This document shows positions 22,084-31,161 of a stretch of 34,993 nucleotides of DNA, one piece after another. The translations under genes were made by a program, and so were the position numbers. The DNA lies in the NCBI RefSeq assembly GCF_002015115.1, contig NZ_MUYA01000014.1:1-34993 (forward strand), read 5' to 3'. Positions within the stretch are counted from its first letter, which is position 1. Each line of letters begins with the position of its first letter. The stretch is from Haemophilus paracuniculus (GTDB taxonomy: Bacteria; Pseudomonadota; Gammaproteobacteria; Enterobacterales; Pasteurellaceae). The notes under the pieces were generated by a model that saw nothing but the letters and a program-made list of their open reading frames with translations, searched no databases and was not told the DNA's origin.

Positions 22084-24132
22084 TTATTTCGTTTTTTTCT
22101 TAACTTGTTTTGCCGCTTTTGCCAGTGGGCTTAACTCGTCTGATTTTTTTGCCGTTGCTTTTTTAGCAGGGGCTTTTTTCGCTGGCTCTTTGGCTGGCGT
22201 TTTTTCGGCTTTATCGGTTGGTGTGCTTTGTAAGCTCACGCCGTTTTGCTCTGCCCATTGTTGTAAGCGTTCGAGGAACACTTTACCCATTGGGGTTGGG
22301 TCGCCGGTAAAGAGGGTTTGCAAGCCGTTGTTTTCGATGATGTGGCGGCGTAGTGCTAAACGTTCTTGATGATTTTCCGCTAAACGTACCGCTTGTGCCA
22401 CATATTCATCAACGGTGTTGGTGATCAACCACTCTGGCAAGCCGAGGCGTTTGAATAAGCCTTCGTCAATGTGTTCGTGCACTTCTGGGCCAGTTTTACA
22501 AATACCCACTAAGCCGAGGGTTACCATATCAATGATGCCGTTGGTGTTGCCGAATGGGAACGGGTTCAACATCATATCGCAGTTGTGCAAAATGCGAAGA
22601 TATTCGTGATATGGCGTGTGTGGGTGAGCCGTTGCTGAGTCGCCGAGGTAGGTTTTGATAAAACGTTCCACATACGGGTGGGTGATGCCCGCAGACTGAC
22701 CAAGGGTGAAGTGGAAATGCACTTTCACTCTTGCACGATCACGAATCGCTTGTAATGCCATTAGGAAGTATGGGTTTAACTTCATTGTGGTTGCCGCAAT
22801 GCCGATGTGAACCACTTCTGGATTTTCACGCAAGCGGTATTCTACGGACGTTGGGGCAAGTGCCGATGGCACATAAGGCAAGGCATCTTTTGGTAAGCGT
22901 AATAATGTTTCGCTGAAACACTCTTCTGAGCCAACGTAGTCGTCTTCCACCACCACATATTCGATGAAATCGGAATGGGTTGTGGCTGGGTGTCCTAATG
23001 CCACCGCTTGAATTGGGGCAACACGGGTGTTGCTGAGGAAGATCGGCAGTAAATCCATTCCGATACTTGGCATATAAAGGATTGACGCACCTTGTTTCTC
23101 ACAAATTTCACGAATGAAATTCATTTTGTCGAGTAGCGAGTTGCCCTCGATGATGTGGAATTCATCAAACACTTCACGGCCGAGCTGATCGACTTTATCG
23201 CCACCTAAACCGATTAAGTGGAAACGCTCGCGTGCCGCACGCATTGAGGTTGAGTGGGTGCGGTAAATTGAGTGAGCCGAATGGAAATGCTCTAACACCA
23301 CCACCATTACAGGCTTGCCGTTTTGGTAGCCGAGTTTTGACACATCACGATCTTGCCAGCCACACTCTAATAAATGGCGGCGGATCACTTGGTTAAGGGC
23401 TTTTTTCACGATGTGTTTATTCGGGGCAATGTCGTAACTACAATGCATATACACATCGTGGGAAATGCTGTTTGGTACACGATCTAAATTTTTGATCGTA
23501 GCTAATTTTTCTGGGAACCATTGCAGAACGGCAGAACGTTTGGCGAAAGCCGCTTCTGTGCCGATAAAACGTGGCGATTGCAACGCAAAGCAAAGCCCTG
23601 CACAAAGCACTTGATCCGTATTCCACAACGCATCTAAGCTGATGTTGAGGTTCGATTCTGGCAAATAGAGAATACAGAATTTGGTGATCACCGTTTTGTT
23701 TGGCTCTAAATGCACTTCGGCTGAGGTTTTATCTGGGTTTTTGTTGTAAACCTGTAAGATATGATCCGCATTCACATAAGGCGAACTTGCGAAAATCAAT
23801 GAAATCCAACGCTGTAAAGTGAAGAAACGCAATGCCCCCGCTTCTGAGATGCTTAATTTTGGATCGCTGAATAAGGTCGTAATCGCGGTCGCCATACGCG
23901 TACAGAAATACTCGTTGCGGTATTGCAACATTGTCGCTTCCGCCAACTGTTTCGGATAAGTGCAATCTACCCCGTCTACTTCCCCAAAACGAGCATCAAT
24001 CTCGCTTAAAATAGAAAGCAATTCAGTGCAAGCCACCTCGTAATTCTTTGCAGCAACTGCCTCTTCAAAACGCATTACACTTGGACGCGTTTTTTCTACT
24101 GGTGCTTGGTTTTTTTGTTGATTTTTTGACAT
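22084..24132 (-). CDS. ngt: UDP-glucose:protein N-glucosyltransferase (HMW1C family) with Lys-rich C-terminal extension
   Basis: A 682-aa cytoplasmic GT41-family enzyme that attaches glucose to asparagine in N-X-S/T sequons, typically on autotransporter or HMW1-type adhesins. It matches A. pleuropneumoniae HMW1C (about 620 aa) from FEEAVAAKNYEVACTELL through SPYVNADHILQ, EHFHSAHSIYRTHSTSM, MPSIGMD, ALGHPATTHSDFIEYVVVED, TTMKLNPYFL and NPFPFGNTNGIIDMVTLG to TLFTGDPTPMGKVFLE. Residues from about 632 on form an extra 51-residue tail with 15 Lys and many Ala/Pro, in PAKK-like repeats. It follows rimO by 14 bp. In A. pleuropneumoniae a second glucosyltransferase (agt) follows; here the next gene is convergent mrcB. 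No adhesin substrate is in the window. Confidence 0.93.
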   Translation of the reverse strand: MSKNQQKNQAPVEKTRPSVMRFEEAVAAKNYEVACTELLSILSEIDARFGEVDGVDCTYPKQLAEATMLQYRNEYFCTRMATAITTLFSDPKLSISEAGALRFFTLQRWISLIFASSPYVNADHILQVYNKNPDKTSAEVHLEPNKTVITKFCILYLPESNLNISLDALWNTDQVLCAGLCFALQSPRFIGTEAAFAKRSAVLQWFPEKLATIKNLDRVPNSISHDVYMHCSYDIAPNKHIVKKALNQVIRRHLLECGWQDRDVSKLGYQNGKPVMVVVLEHFHSAHSIYRTHSTSMRAARERFHLIGLGGDKVDQLGREVFDEFHIIEGNSLLDKMNFIREICEKQGASILYMPSIGMDLLPIFLSNTRVAPIQAVALGHPATTHSDFIEYVVVEDDYVGSEECFSETLLRLPKDALPYVPSALAPTSVEYRLRENPEVVHIGIAATTMKLNPYFLMALQAIRDRARVKVHFHFTLGQSAGITHPYVERFIKTYLGDSATAHPHTPYHEYLRILHNCDMMLNPFPFGNTNGIIDMVTLGLVGICKTGPEVHEHIDEGLFKRLGLPEWLITNTVDEYVAQAVRLAENHQERLALRRHIIENNGLQTLFTGDPTPMGKVFLERLQQWAEQNGVSLQSTPTDKAEKTPAKEPAKKAPAKKATAKKSDELSPLAKAAKQVKKKTK

Positions 24133-24146
24133 AAAGTTTCCTTAAT

Positions 24147-25478
24147 CTAACAAGTTCCCCACAAATCGTACTCGTCTGCGTGGGTAATCGTCACAGAAAT
24201 AATTTGACCAATTTTTACTTCTGTTCCAGAGGTGTTTTCAACATAAACCACCCCATCAATTTCCGGTGAGTCCGCCATTGAACGCCCGATAATGCCCTCA
24301 TCGTCAATTTCATCAACGATAACGGCAAGGGTCTTGCCGATTTTACGCTGTAAACGTTCGGCAGAAATTTGTTGTTGTAACTGCATAAAGCGGTGGAAGC
24401 GTTCTTCTTTCACTTCTTCTGGCACTTGATCCGCCATTTCGGTCGCCACCGCCCCCTCAACAGGGCTGAATTTAAAGCAACCAACGCGATCCAACTGAGC
24501 CTCTTGAATAAAATCAAGCAAGAGCTGGAAATCTTCTTCCGTTTCCCCTGGGAAGCCGACAATAAAGGTCGAACGCAGGGTCAAATCAGGGCAGATTTCA
24601 CGCCATTTTTTGATGCGTTCAAGGGTTCGCTCAATCGACCCAGGGCGTTTCATCGCTTTCAAAATTTTCGGGCTGGCGTGCTGCAATGGAATATCCAAAT
24701 ACGGCAAAATTTTGCCCGCCGCCATTAACGGAATTAAATCATCAACGTGCGGATAAGGATAAACATAATGCAACCGCACCCACACGCCCATTGAGCCGAG
24801 CTGTTCGCACAGGGTAATCAAATTATTTTTGATCGGCATACCGTTCCAAAACACGGTTTTCGTGCCTTCTTCACGCTTTTTATCGAGCGAGTAAGCTGAC
24901 GTATCTTGCGACACAACCAAAAGCTCTTTGACACCCGCATCGACTAAACGTTTCGCCTCGTCCAACACTTGCACAATCGGACGGCTATCCAAATCGCCAC
25001 GCATAGACGGAATAATGCAGAACGTGCAACGATGATCGCAGCCCTCTGAAATTTTCAGATAGGCATAATGTTTCGGCGTGAGTTTGACCCCTTGCTTCGG
25101 CACAAGGCTGGTGTAAGGATTATATTCAGGCTTCGGCACATATTTGTGAACGTGCTTCATCACCGCCTCATAGCTATGCGGCCCCGTGATTTCAAGCACT
25201 TTCGGGTGAACCTCACGAATCTGGTTCTCTTTCGCCCCCAAACAGCCCGTAACAATCACTTTCCCGTTCGCCTCTAACGCCTCGCCAATGCTTTCAAGGG
25301 ATTCCTGCACCGCACTGTCGATAAAACCGCAGGTGTTCACAATCACCAAATCCGCATCTTCATAGCTCGGAATAATGTTATAACCGTCTGAACGCAATTC
25401 GGTCAGAATCCGCTCTGAATCCACTAAATTCTTAGGGCAACCAAGGCTAATAAAACCAATGTTGGGTGCTGAACGCAT
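24147..25478 (-). CDS. rimO: Ribosomal protein S12 methylthiotransferase RimO
   Basis: A 443-aa radical-SAM enzyme that adds a methylthio group to Asp88-equivalent (D89) of ribosomal protein S12. It contains the N-terminal UPF0004 domain with iron-sulfur cysteines ([28 protein letters not shown]), the radical-SAM CxxxCxxC in [17 protein letters not shown] and a C-terminal TRAM domain ([16 protein letters not shown]). Length equals E. coli RimO (441 aa). It is the first gene of the rimO-ngt operon. The target gene rpsL lies in this window at 31736 and its conserved KDLPGVRYH segment is present. Confidence 0.96.
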   Translation of the reverse strand: MRSAPNIGFISLGCPKNLVDSERILTELRSDGYNIIPSYEDADLVIVNTCGFIDSAVQESLESIGEALEANGKVIVTGCLGAKENQIREVHPKVLEITGPHSYEAVMKHVHKYVPKPEYNPYTSLVPKQGVKLTPKHYAYLKISEGCDHRCTFCIIPSMRGDLDSRPIVQVLDEAKRLVDAGVKELLVVSQDTSAYSLDKKREEGTKTVFWNGMPIKNNLITLCEQLGSMGVWVRLHYVYPYPHVDDLIPLMAAGKILPYLDIPLQHASPKILKAMKRPGSIERTLERIKKWREICPDLTLRSTFIVGFPGETEEDFQLLLDFIQEAQLDRVGCFKFSPVEGAVATEMADQVPEEVKEERFHRFMQLQQQISAERLQRKIGKTLAVIVDEIDDEGIIGRSMADSPEIDGVVYVENTSGTEVKIGQIISVTITHADEYDLWGTC

Positions 25479-26112
25479 AAAATCTAAAATCTCAAAAAAG
25501 AATAGGTAATCACTGAAAAATCAATGCTCTGCGAAAAACCACAGAAAAAATAGAGAGGGATTGTACAAAATTTAGAACGGAAAAACTATAACAAGGGGTC
25601 AGATCTGCTGAATTTTTGATGATTTTTTGGACGAAAGTCAAATTTTAATCTTCGCTCAAAACGGAATAAAAGAGAAATTTACAAAAATCTTTCCTGCGAA
25701 TTACCTAGCACGGCAAGCCGTACTAGGTTATGAATTTTCAGGGACTTTGTCCCTGTTGCCCCCGTCATTTTGCGTTGAGCGGTTTCGTCAATTTCAAGGT
25801 CAATTTGTACTGTTTGAGCTTGCGAAGCAAGCGAGTTTACAAATTGACCGCAGAAATTAGAAACAAGCGAAACATCAGCAAAATACTCGGGGCGTGTTTC
25901 TTTGGTGATTTACTCGCTTCGCTCGCCCTTCGGGTCGTTGGCTTCGCCAACGCTCAAACGCAAGCGTTTGTCTTTGCACGAGCAAAGAAAGTAACAATTT
26001 CAAACAAGGAGTAAGATTTCTAAAAATTTCGCCAATAAAAAATAACAATCAGAATTGACAAAAATCCATTTTCGATTAGGCTTTCAATCATTTCCCCTTA
26101 ACTTCAAAACCT
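25479..26112. other. Hairpin-rich intergenic region between rimO and the YczE-like gene
   Basis: No gene is supported in these 634 bp. They include an uptake-signal variant (ACAAGGGGTCAGATCTG, 25590-25606) and at least six stem-loops: ACCTAG...CTAGGT (25703-25728), CAGGGAC-TTT-GTCCCTG (25739-25755), a 12-bp stem GGTCAATTTGTA/TACAAATTGACC with an inner GCTTGC-GAA-GCAAGC (25798-25849), CGTTGGC-TTC-GCCAACG (25936-25952), CAAACG-CAAG-CGTTTG (25955-25970) and TCTTTGC-ACGA-GCAAAGA (25971-25988). A TACAAT -10-like box for rimO lies at 25560-25565, minus strand, without a clear -35. Confidence 0.7.
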
Positions 26113-26754
26113 ATGGCAAAAACAAACCCTATCCCTCAGACTTCGTGGGCGGCTTCTCACTTGTGGGAACTGCGTCCGCAAACCCTTGCCATTATTAGCA
26201 TTGCAATGAGCCTAATGGGTGTGGGCGATGGTTTACTCGTGCTGGCTTCGCTCGGTTCAACGCCGTGGACGGTGCTTTCACAAGGCATCGCCCTGCAAAC
26301 GGGGCTTTCAATCGGCACTGTGGTGGCGATTGTCAGCGTAGTGGTGCTGTTGCTCTGGATTCCGCTCAAACTTCGCTTTGGGCTTGGCACGATTCTCAAC
26401 ATTATTTTGATTGCAATTTTTATCGATCTCACGGTCAGCTTTGTGCCAGTCCCCGAAGATTTAATGGTGCGGATCGCCTTTATGGTGGCGGGGATTTTGG
26501 TGTTTGGGATCGGCACGACTTTTTACCTTTCGTGCAAATTAGGGGCTGGCCCGCGAGACGGCTTGATGGTCGGCATCTGCCAACGCTACGGCTGGAACGT
26601 GGGGCGAGTTCGCACCTCGATTGAGGTTATCGTCTGCGTCTTGGGTGCGTTGCTCGGCGGCACACTTGGCGTGAGTACGGTCGTTTTTGCTCTTTCAGTC
26701 GGCTGGATTATTCAAGGCACGATTTGGTTTTTACAGCGGCGTTATTCGCAATAG
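26113..26754 (+). CDS. YczE/YitT-like integral membrane protein
   Basis: A 213-aa protein with about five to six transmembrane segments, resembling the YczE/YyaS/YitT family of unknown function. The conserved block SCKLGAGPRDGLMVGI and the N-terminal LASLGSTPWTVLSQGIA are typical of YczE-like proteins. It stands alone: the upstream 634 bp hold no gene, and a REP pair separates it from msrA. The ATG at 26113 has no strong ribosome site, but no better start is visible before the first membrane segment. Confidence 0.82.
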   Translation: MAKTNPIPQTSWAASHLWELRPQTLAIISIAMSLMGVGDGLLVLASLGSTPWTVLSQGIALQTGLSIGTVVAIVSVVVLLLWIPLKLRFGLGTILNIILIAIFIDLTVSFVPVPEDLMVRIAFMVAGILVFGIGTTFYLSCKLGAGPRDGLMVGICQRYGWNVGRVRTSIEVIVCVLGALLGGTLGVSTVVFALSVGWIIQGTIWFLQRRYSQ

Positions 26755-26760
26755 GAAAAT

Positions 26761-26807
26761 GGACGCCAGCGTGGCGTCCCTACGGTAGGGACGCGAGGCT
26801 CGCGTCC
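26761..26807. repeat. REP pair (BIME) upstream of msrA
   Basis: A minus-strand REP, stem GGACGCCA-GCG-TGGCGTCC (26761-26779) with CTAC (26780-26783), is separated by one base from a plus-strand REP: GTAG (26785-26788) and GGACGCGA-GGC-TCGCGTCC (26789-26807). The left stem equals that of the right REP at 15074-15092. A full uptake signal follows immediately (26813-26821). Confidence 0.75.
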
Positions 26808-26874
26808 CAAAACAAGCGGTCAGATTTTTTGAATTTTTAATCAATTCAATCAAATAAAAATAAGGACAAACACA

Positions 26875-27375
26875 ATGAACAAAGAAATCTATTTAGCTGG
26901 CGGTTGCTTTTGGGGGGTGGAAGCCTTTATGCAACGGATTCGGGGCGTGATTGATGCTCAATCGGGCTACGCTAACGGTAATACCCTCAATCCAACCTAT
27001 CAAGAGGTGTGCAAAGGCAGCGGGCACGCGGAAGTGGTGAAAGTAACTTATAATCCAGCCCAAATCAGCTTGGCGAAATTGTTGGATTACTATTTCAAGG
27101 TGATCGACCCCGTTAGCATTAACCAGCAGGGCGAAGATAAAGGCATTCAATATCGCACGGGGATTTATTATGTCGATCCGCAAGACGAGCCAACCATTCG
27201 CACCGCCCTCGTCGAGCTACAAAAAGGCTACAACCAACCGCTTGCGGTGGAAAATGAGCCGTTGGAACAATATTTCCCTGCCGAGGAATATCATCAGGAT
27301 TACCTCGACAAAAACCCAACGGGCTACTGCCACATTGATATTCAACTGATGAACGAAATTTTGGCGAATCAATAA
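26875..27375 (+). CDS. msrA: Peptide-methionine (S)-S-oxide reductase MsrA
   Basis: A 166-aa single-domain enzyme that reduces methionine-S-sulfoxide in proteins. The catalytic cysteine is C11 in [10 protein letters not shown]. The family blocks [31 protein letters not shown] and [16 protein letters not shown] follow. There is no MsrB domain or signal peptide, so it is cytoplasmic. Its TAA overlaps the ATG of gpsA by one base, so the two are translationally coupled. Confidence 0.95.
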   Translation: MNKEIYLAGGCFWGVEAFMQRIRGVIDAQSGYANGNTLNPTYQEVCKGSGHAEVVKVTYNPAQISLAKLLDYYFKVIDPVSINQQGEDKGIQYRTGIYYVDPQDEPTIRTALVELQKGYNQPLAVENEPLEQYFPAEEYHQDYLDKNPTGYCHIDIQLMNEILANQ

Positions 27376-28388
27376 TGAACGAACAAAGCTACTCTGCCCC
27401 TGTCGCGATTTTAGGGGCTGGCTCTTACGGCACGGCGTTGGCGATTGCGTTGGCACGCAACGGGCAAACTACCTATTTGTGGGGGCATAATCCGCACAAA
27501 ATGGCGGAAATGGCGAGAACTCGCACCAATCAGGAATTTCTGCCCGATATCGCCTTTCCCGAAGCCTTGCAGATTGATAGCGATTTAGCCGAAACCCTCG
27601 CCAAAGTGCGAGATATTTTGCTAGTCGTGCCAAGCCACGTTTTTTCGCAAGTGTTGGCTCAAATCAAACCGCTGTTACGCCCCGATCATCGCATTATGTG
27701 GGCGACCAAAGGCTTAGAAAGAGACACAGGGCGACTGTTGCAATCGGTGGTTGAGGAAATTCTCGGCACAAACTACCCGCTTGCAGTGCTGTCGGGCCCG
27801 ACTTTCGCCAAAGAACTCGCCCAAGGCTTGCCAACGGCGATTGCCCTTGCTGCAAACGATGCGGAATTTGCCGACCAAATGCAGCAGCGGATTCACTGCT
27901 CGAAAGCGTTTCGGGTTTATCTCAATGCGGATATGGTGGGGGTGCAACTCGGTGGGGCGATTAAAAACGTAATCGCGATTGGGGCAGGCATTTCAGACGG
28001 AATGGGCTTCGGGGCGAACGCTCGCACCGCCTTGATTACCCGTGGGTTAGCCGAAATCAGTCGTTTGGGGCAAACCCTCGGGGCGAATCCTACCACCTTT
28101 ATGGGAATGGCGAGCTTGGGCGATTTGGTGCTGACCTGTACCGACAACCAATCTCGCAACCGCCGATTTGGGCTAATGCTCGGGCAAGGCAAAACTGCCG
28201 AGCAAGCAATGGCGGAAATCGGGCAGGTGGTTGAGGGCTTTTACAACACCAAAGAGGCGTTTTTGCTCGCTCAACGTCAAGGGGTGGAAATGCCGATTGT
28301 GGAACAAATTTACCAAATGCTGTTTTGTGGTAAACACGCCAAAGAGGTTGTCGCCAGCCTGCTCGGACGTGAACGCAAAGGCGAATAA
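27375..28388 (+). CDS. gpsA: Glycerol-3-phosphate dehydrogenase [NAD(P)+]
   Basis: GpsA makes sn-glycerol-3-phosphate from dihydroxyacetone phosphate for phospholipid synthesis. The 337-aa cytoplasmic enzyme has the Rossmann motif [19 protein letters not shown] near residue 12, the ATKGLE block, [17 protein letters not shown], the catalytic Lys region [23 protein letters not shown] (in two parts) and [11 protein letters not shown] with NRRFG. Length is normal. It overlaps msrA by one base and is followed 17 bp later by cysE, the same gpsA-cysE pairing seen in E. coli. Confidence 0.96.
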   Translation: MNEQSYSAPVAILGAGSYGTALAIALARNGQTTYLWGHNPHKMAEMARTRTNQEFLPDIAFPEALQIDSDLAETLAKVRDILLVVPSHVFSQVLAQIKPLLRPDHRIMWATKGLERDTGRLLQSVVEEILGTNYPLAVLSGPTFAKELAQGLPTAIALAANDAEFADQMQQRIHCSKAFRVYLNADMVGVQLGGAIKNVIAIGAGISDGMGFGANARTALITRGLAEISRLGQTLGANPTTFMGMASLGDLVLTCTDNQSRNRRFGLMLGQGKTAEQAMAEIGQVVEGFYNTKEAFLLAQRQGVEMPIVEQIYQMLFCGKHAKEVVASLLGRERKGE

Positions 28389-28405
28389 CAAAAAAGGGGA
28401 AAAAT

Positions 28406-29230
28406 ATGGCAGAAATGAGCTTAGAACATCTTAACCAAGTGTGGCAAAACATTCGTCAAGAGGCACAAGAACTGGCGACCAGCGAGCCGATGTTGGCGAG
28501 TTTTTTCCATTCTACTATTTTGACCCACCAAAATTTGGGCGGGGCGTTGAGCTATATTTTGGCGAACAAACTCGCCAACCCAATTATGCCTGCGATTGCC
28601 CTGAAAGAGATTATCGAACAGGCTTACCTTGCCGATCCGCACATTATTGAGAGTGCCGCCTGCGATATTGAAGCGGTGCGAAGCCGTGATCCTGCGGTGG
28701 ATAAATGGACGACCCCGTTGCTCTATCTCAAAGGCTACCACGCCCTGCAAAGCTACCGTGTTACTCACTTCCTTTGGCAACAAGGGCGGAAAGCGTTAGC
28801 GGTTTATCTGCAAAATGAAATTTCAGTGGCGTTTGATGTGGATATTCACCCTGCGGCGAAAATCGGCTGCGGCATTATGCTCGACCACGCTACGGGGATT
28901 GTGGTGGGCGAAACGTCCGTGATTGAAAATGATGTGTCGATTTTGCAAGGCGTAACCCTCGGCGGCACAGGCAAAGAACACGGCGACCGACACCCGAAAA
29001 TCCGCGAAGGCGTGATGATCGGAGCGGGGGCGAAAATTCTCGGCAATATCGAAATCGGGCGTTATTCCAAAATCGGGGCAAATTCGGTGGTGCTTAACCC
29101 AATCCCCGACCACGCCACCGCCGCTGGCGTGCCAGCCAAGGTGGTCTCGCAATCCGCCTTACAAAAACCTGCGTTCGATATGAACCAATACTTTGACGAT
29201 ATTGAAAACGTAGAGGGAATGGGGATTTAG
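28406..29230 (+). CDS. cysE: Serine O-acetyltransferase
   Basis: CysE acetylates L-serine with acetyl-CoA, the first step of cysteine synthesis. The 274-aa protein has the SAT N-terminal helical domain (EAQELATSEPMLASFFHSTIL) and a left-handed β-helix of hexapeptide repeats with DIHPAAKIGCGIMLDHATG, VIENDVSILQGVTLGGTGK and GDRHPKIREGVMIGAGAKILG. The C-terminus ends EGMGI, with the terminal Ile known to insert into the CysK active site in the cysteine synthase complex. It lies 17 bp after gpsA with a ribosome site AAAGGGG. Confidence 0.96.
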   Translation: MAEMSLEHLNQVWQNIRQEAQELATSEPMLASFFHSTILTHQNLGGALSYILANKLANPIMPAIALKEIIEQAYLADPHIIESAACDIEAVRSRDPAVDKWTTPLLYLKGYHALQSYRVTHFLWQQGRKALAVYLQNEISVAFDVDIHPAAKIGCGIMLDHATGIVVGETSVIENDVSILQGVTLGGTGKEHGDRHPKIREGVMIGAGAKILGNIEIGRYSKIGANSVVLNPIPDHATAAGVPAKVVSQSALQKPAFDMNQYFDDIENVEGMGI

Positions 29231-29256
29231 TGGCAAGCGGTGGGATTTTAGAAAAT

Positions 29257-29988
29257 ATGCAATATAGTGATTTTATCGTTTATGTGGACGAAAGTGGCGA
29301 TCATAGCTTGACTTCGATTGATGCGAACTATCCCGTATTCGTTTTGGCGTTTTGCATTTTTGAGAAAAATCACTATTTAAATACTGTTGTGCCTCAGTTA
29401 CAAAAATTAAAATTTGAGTATTTTGGACACGATTTAATTGTTTTACACGAACACGAAATCCGCAAAGAGAAAGCCCCTTTTAATATTTTCCCAAATCGAG
29501 AAGCAAGGGAAATTTTTATTCACAAATTAAGTGAAATTATTGAACATTCTGATTTTAAATTAGCTTCTTGCGTAATTGATAAAAAACGTGTCGCAGATAA
29601 ATCTGTTCACCCTTATCATTTATCGTTAAAACATTGTTTAGAAACACTTTATGAATTTATTTGCGAACAAAATCAAACGGATAAAATCACTTTTGTGATT
29701 GTTGAGGGGCGAGGTAAAAAAGAAGATGAAGAATTAGAGTTAGAATTTTTACGCATTTGTGGTGGCGATAATAAATTTCAAAAATCCTTACCGTTTAAAA
29801 TAAAAATTGTCTCTAAACAAGTTAATTCATCGGGGTTACAATTAGCTGATTTAGTCGCGAGACCAATCGGACGATATATTTTAGACAAAACGCAAGCTAA
29901 TCGAGCTTTTGAGATTTTACGCCAGAAATTTTATGTGGTCGGAGAAAATGAAGATCCGAGAGGATTAAAGCGTTTTCCTCATCCCTAA
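29257..29988 (+). CDS. DUF3800 domain protein
   Basis: A 243-aa protein of the DUF3800 family, which has an RNase H-like fold and is common on mobile elements and in defence-rich regions; biochemical function is not established. The motif YVDESGDHS near the N-terminus and SSGLQLADLVARPIGRYI near the C-terminus carry the conserved acidic residues. I prefer ATG 29257. A GTG at 29230, overlapping the cysE stop, would read nine extra codons through a partial uptake signal. The gene is clearly more AT-rich than cysE and waaC on either side, suggesting later acquisition. The 3' flank has an unusual structured segment. Confidence 0.88.
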   Translation: MQYSDFIVYVDESGDHSLTSIDANYPVFVLAFCIFEKNHYLNTVVPQLQKLKFEYFGHDLIVLHEHEIRKEKAPFNIFPNREAREIFIHKLSEIIEHSDFKLASCVIDKKRVADKSVHPYHLSLKHCLETLYEFICEQNQTDKITFVIVEGRGKKEDEELELEFLRICGGDNKFQKSLPFKIKIVSKQVNSSGLQLADLVARPIGRYILDKTQANRAFEILRQKFYVVGENEDPRGLKRFPHP

Positions 29989-30063
29989 AAAGCGAAAAGC
30001 CTCGATGAACCCACCGAGACTATAACGCCGACCGAGAACCCCCGATCCATTTAGGGGGAAGTA
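29989..30063. other. Structured 3' flank of the DUF3800 gene
   Basis: GCCTCG (29999-30004) faces CGAGAC (30015-30020), which pair better on the minus strand, where TTTTCGCTTTTT follows as in a terminator. CCCCC (30039-30043) faces GGGGG (30054-30058). The sequence is C/A-rich with two ACCGAG copies. No minus-strand gene needs a terminator here. A small RNA, a decayed 3' end or the boundary of an inserted cassette are possible. Confidence 0.4.
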
Positions 30064-30114
30064 TAAATCAACCAACTAAATTCGCAACAAAAATCATCAA
30101 ATAGAGAACGAAAA

Positions 30115-31083
30115 ATGAAAATCTGCCTGGTTAAAACATCGTCAATGGGCGATGTGATTCACGCCTTGCCAGCCCTGACGGATGCCCAGCGAGCCATTCC
30201 TGATTTGCAAGTGGATTGGGTGGTGGAACGTGCTTTTGCGGAAATTCCCCAATGGCATTCAGCGGTGCGAAATGTCGTGCCAGTGGCGATTCGGCAATGG
30301 CGTAAGCGGTTGGTTTCGCCCCAGACTTGGCAGGAATGGCGAGCCTATGTTTCCCAGCTCAAAAGCGAAAAATATGAGGCGGTGATTGACGCACAAGGCT
30401 TGCTGAAAAGTGCGGTACTTGCCACCCGTTTGGCGAATGGCACGAAGCACGGCTACGATAAAAATTCCGCCCGTGAGGGGCTAAGTGCTTGTTTTTACGA
30501 TAAAAAATATGCCATTCCCTATCAGCAACACGCGGTGGAACGTATCCGCAAATTGTTCGCTCAATCGCTGGGCTACGACTTGCCGAACGAGGTGGGCGAT
30601 TACGACATTGCTCGCCATTTCGCCAAAAATTCGGCAAATCTGACCGCTTGCAAGCCCTATGTGGTGGCAATTCACGCCACTACGCGAGCGGATAAACATT
30701 GGACGGAACAGGCGTGGGCGGCACTGTTCTCGCAGATTTGCCAAACGGGGGTTGAAGTACATCTGCCTTGGGGCAATCTCGCCGAAAAAGCCCGAGCCGA
30801 GCGGTTGGCTCAATCTTCGCCGTTGATTAAGGTGTTGCCAAAATTAACCCTAACCCCCCTCGCCCAACATCTCGCCGAAGCCACGGCGGTGGTGTCGGTG
30901 GATACAGGCTTGAGCCACCTCACCGCCGCCCTCGACAAACCCAACATCATTCTTTACGGGGCGACCGACCCGAATTTAATCGGGGCTTACGGTAAAAATC
31001 AGCACTATCTTACCGCTTGTTCAATGGCGGAAATCTCGGCAGAACAAGTGTGGGATCGGCTTTCTGACTTGCTGCCAAAATGA
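30115..31083 (+). CDS. waaC: Lipopolysaccharide heptosyltransferase I
   Basis: A 322-aa GT9-family enzyme that adds the first L,D-heptose to Kdo of the LPS/LOS inner core, at the inner membrane's cytoplasmic face. Conserved blocks: KTSSMGDVIHALPALTDA at the N-terminus, IDAQGLLKSA, HATTRADKHW and VSVDTGLSHLTAALDKP, then LYGATDP. It matches E. coli WaaC and H. influenzae OpsX-type enzymes; ADP-heptose as donor is inferred from the family. Length is normal. It is separated from cysE by the DUF3800 insertion. A full uptake signal lies within the 3' coding part near 31010. Confidence 0.94.
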   Translation: MKICLVKTSSMGDVIHALPALTDAQRAIPDLQVDWVVERAFAEIPQWHSAVRNVVPVAIRQWRKRLVSPQTWQEWRAYVSQLKSEKYEAVIDAQGLLKSAVLATRLANGTKHGYDKNSAREGLSACFYDKKYAIPYQQHAVERIRKLFAQSLGYDLPNEVGDYDIARHFAKNSANLTACKPYVVAIHATTRADKHWTEQAWAALFSQICQTGVEVHLPWGNLAEKARAERLAQSSPLIKVLPKLTLTPLAQHLAEATAVVSVDTGLSHLTAALDKPNIILYGATDPNLIGAYGKNQHYLTACSMAEISAEQVWDRLSDLLPK

Positions 31084-31161
31084 TGATTTTGTGAACGAAA
31101 TCACGGTTTTGATTCTGTCTTTTCGCTAAAATTGTTCTATCACAAAATAAGTGAGGAAAAT

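Noticed and set aside
22019..22369. 116-aa plus-strand ORF opposite the ngt 3' end
   Set aside because: It is the antisense shadow of the lysine-rich tail; the coding evidence is for ngt.
25627..25860. Small ORF in the long rimO-YczE intergenic region
   Set aside because: It starts with TTG without a ribosome site and overlaps several perfect hairpins; likely a chance reading.
29230..29256. GTG start adding nine residues to the DUF3800 protein
   Set aside because: It would translate a partial uptake signal; the family similarity starts at the ATG at 29257.
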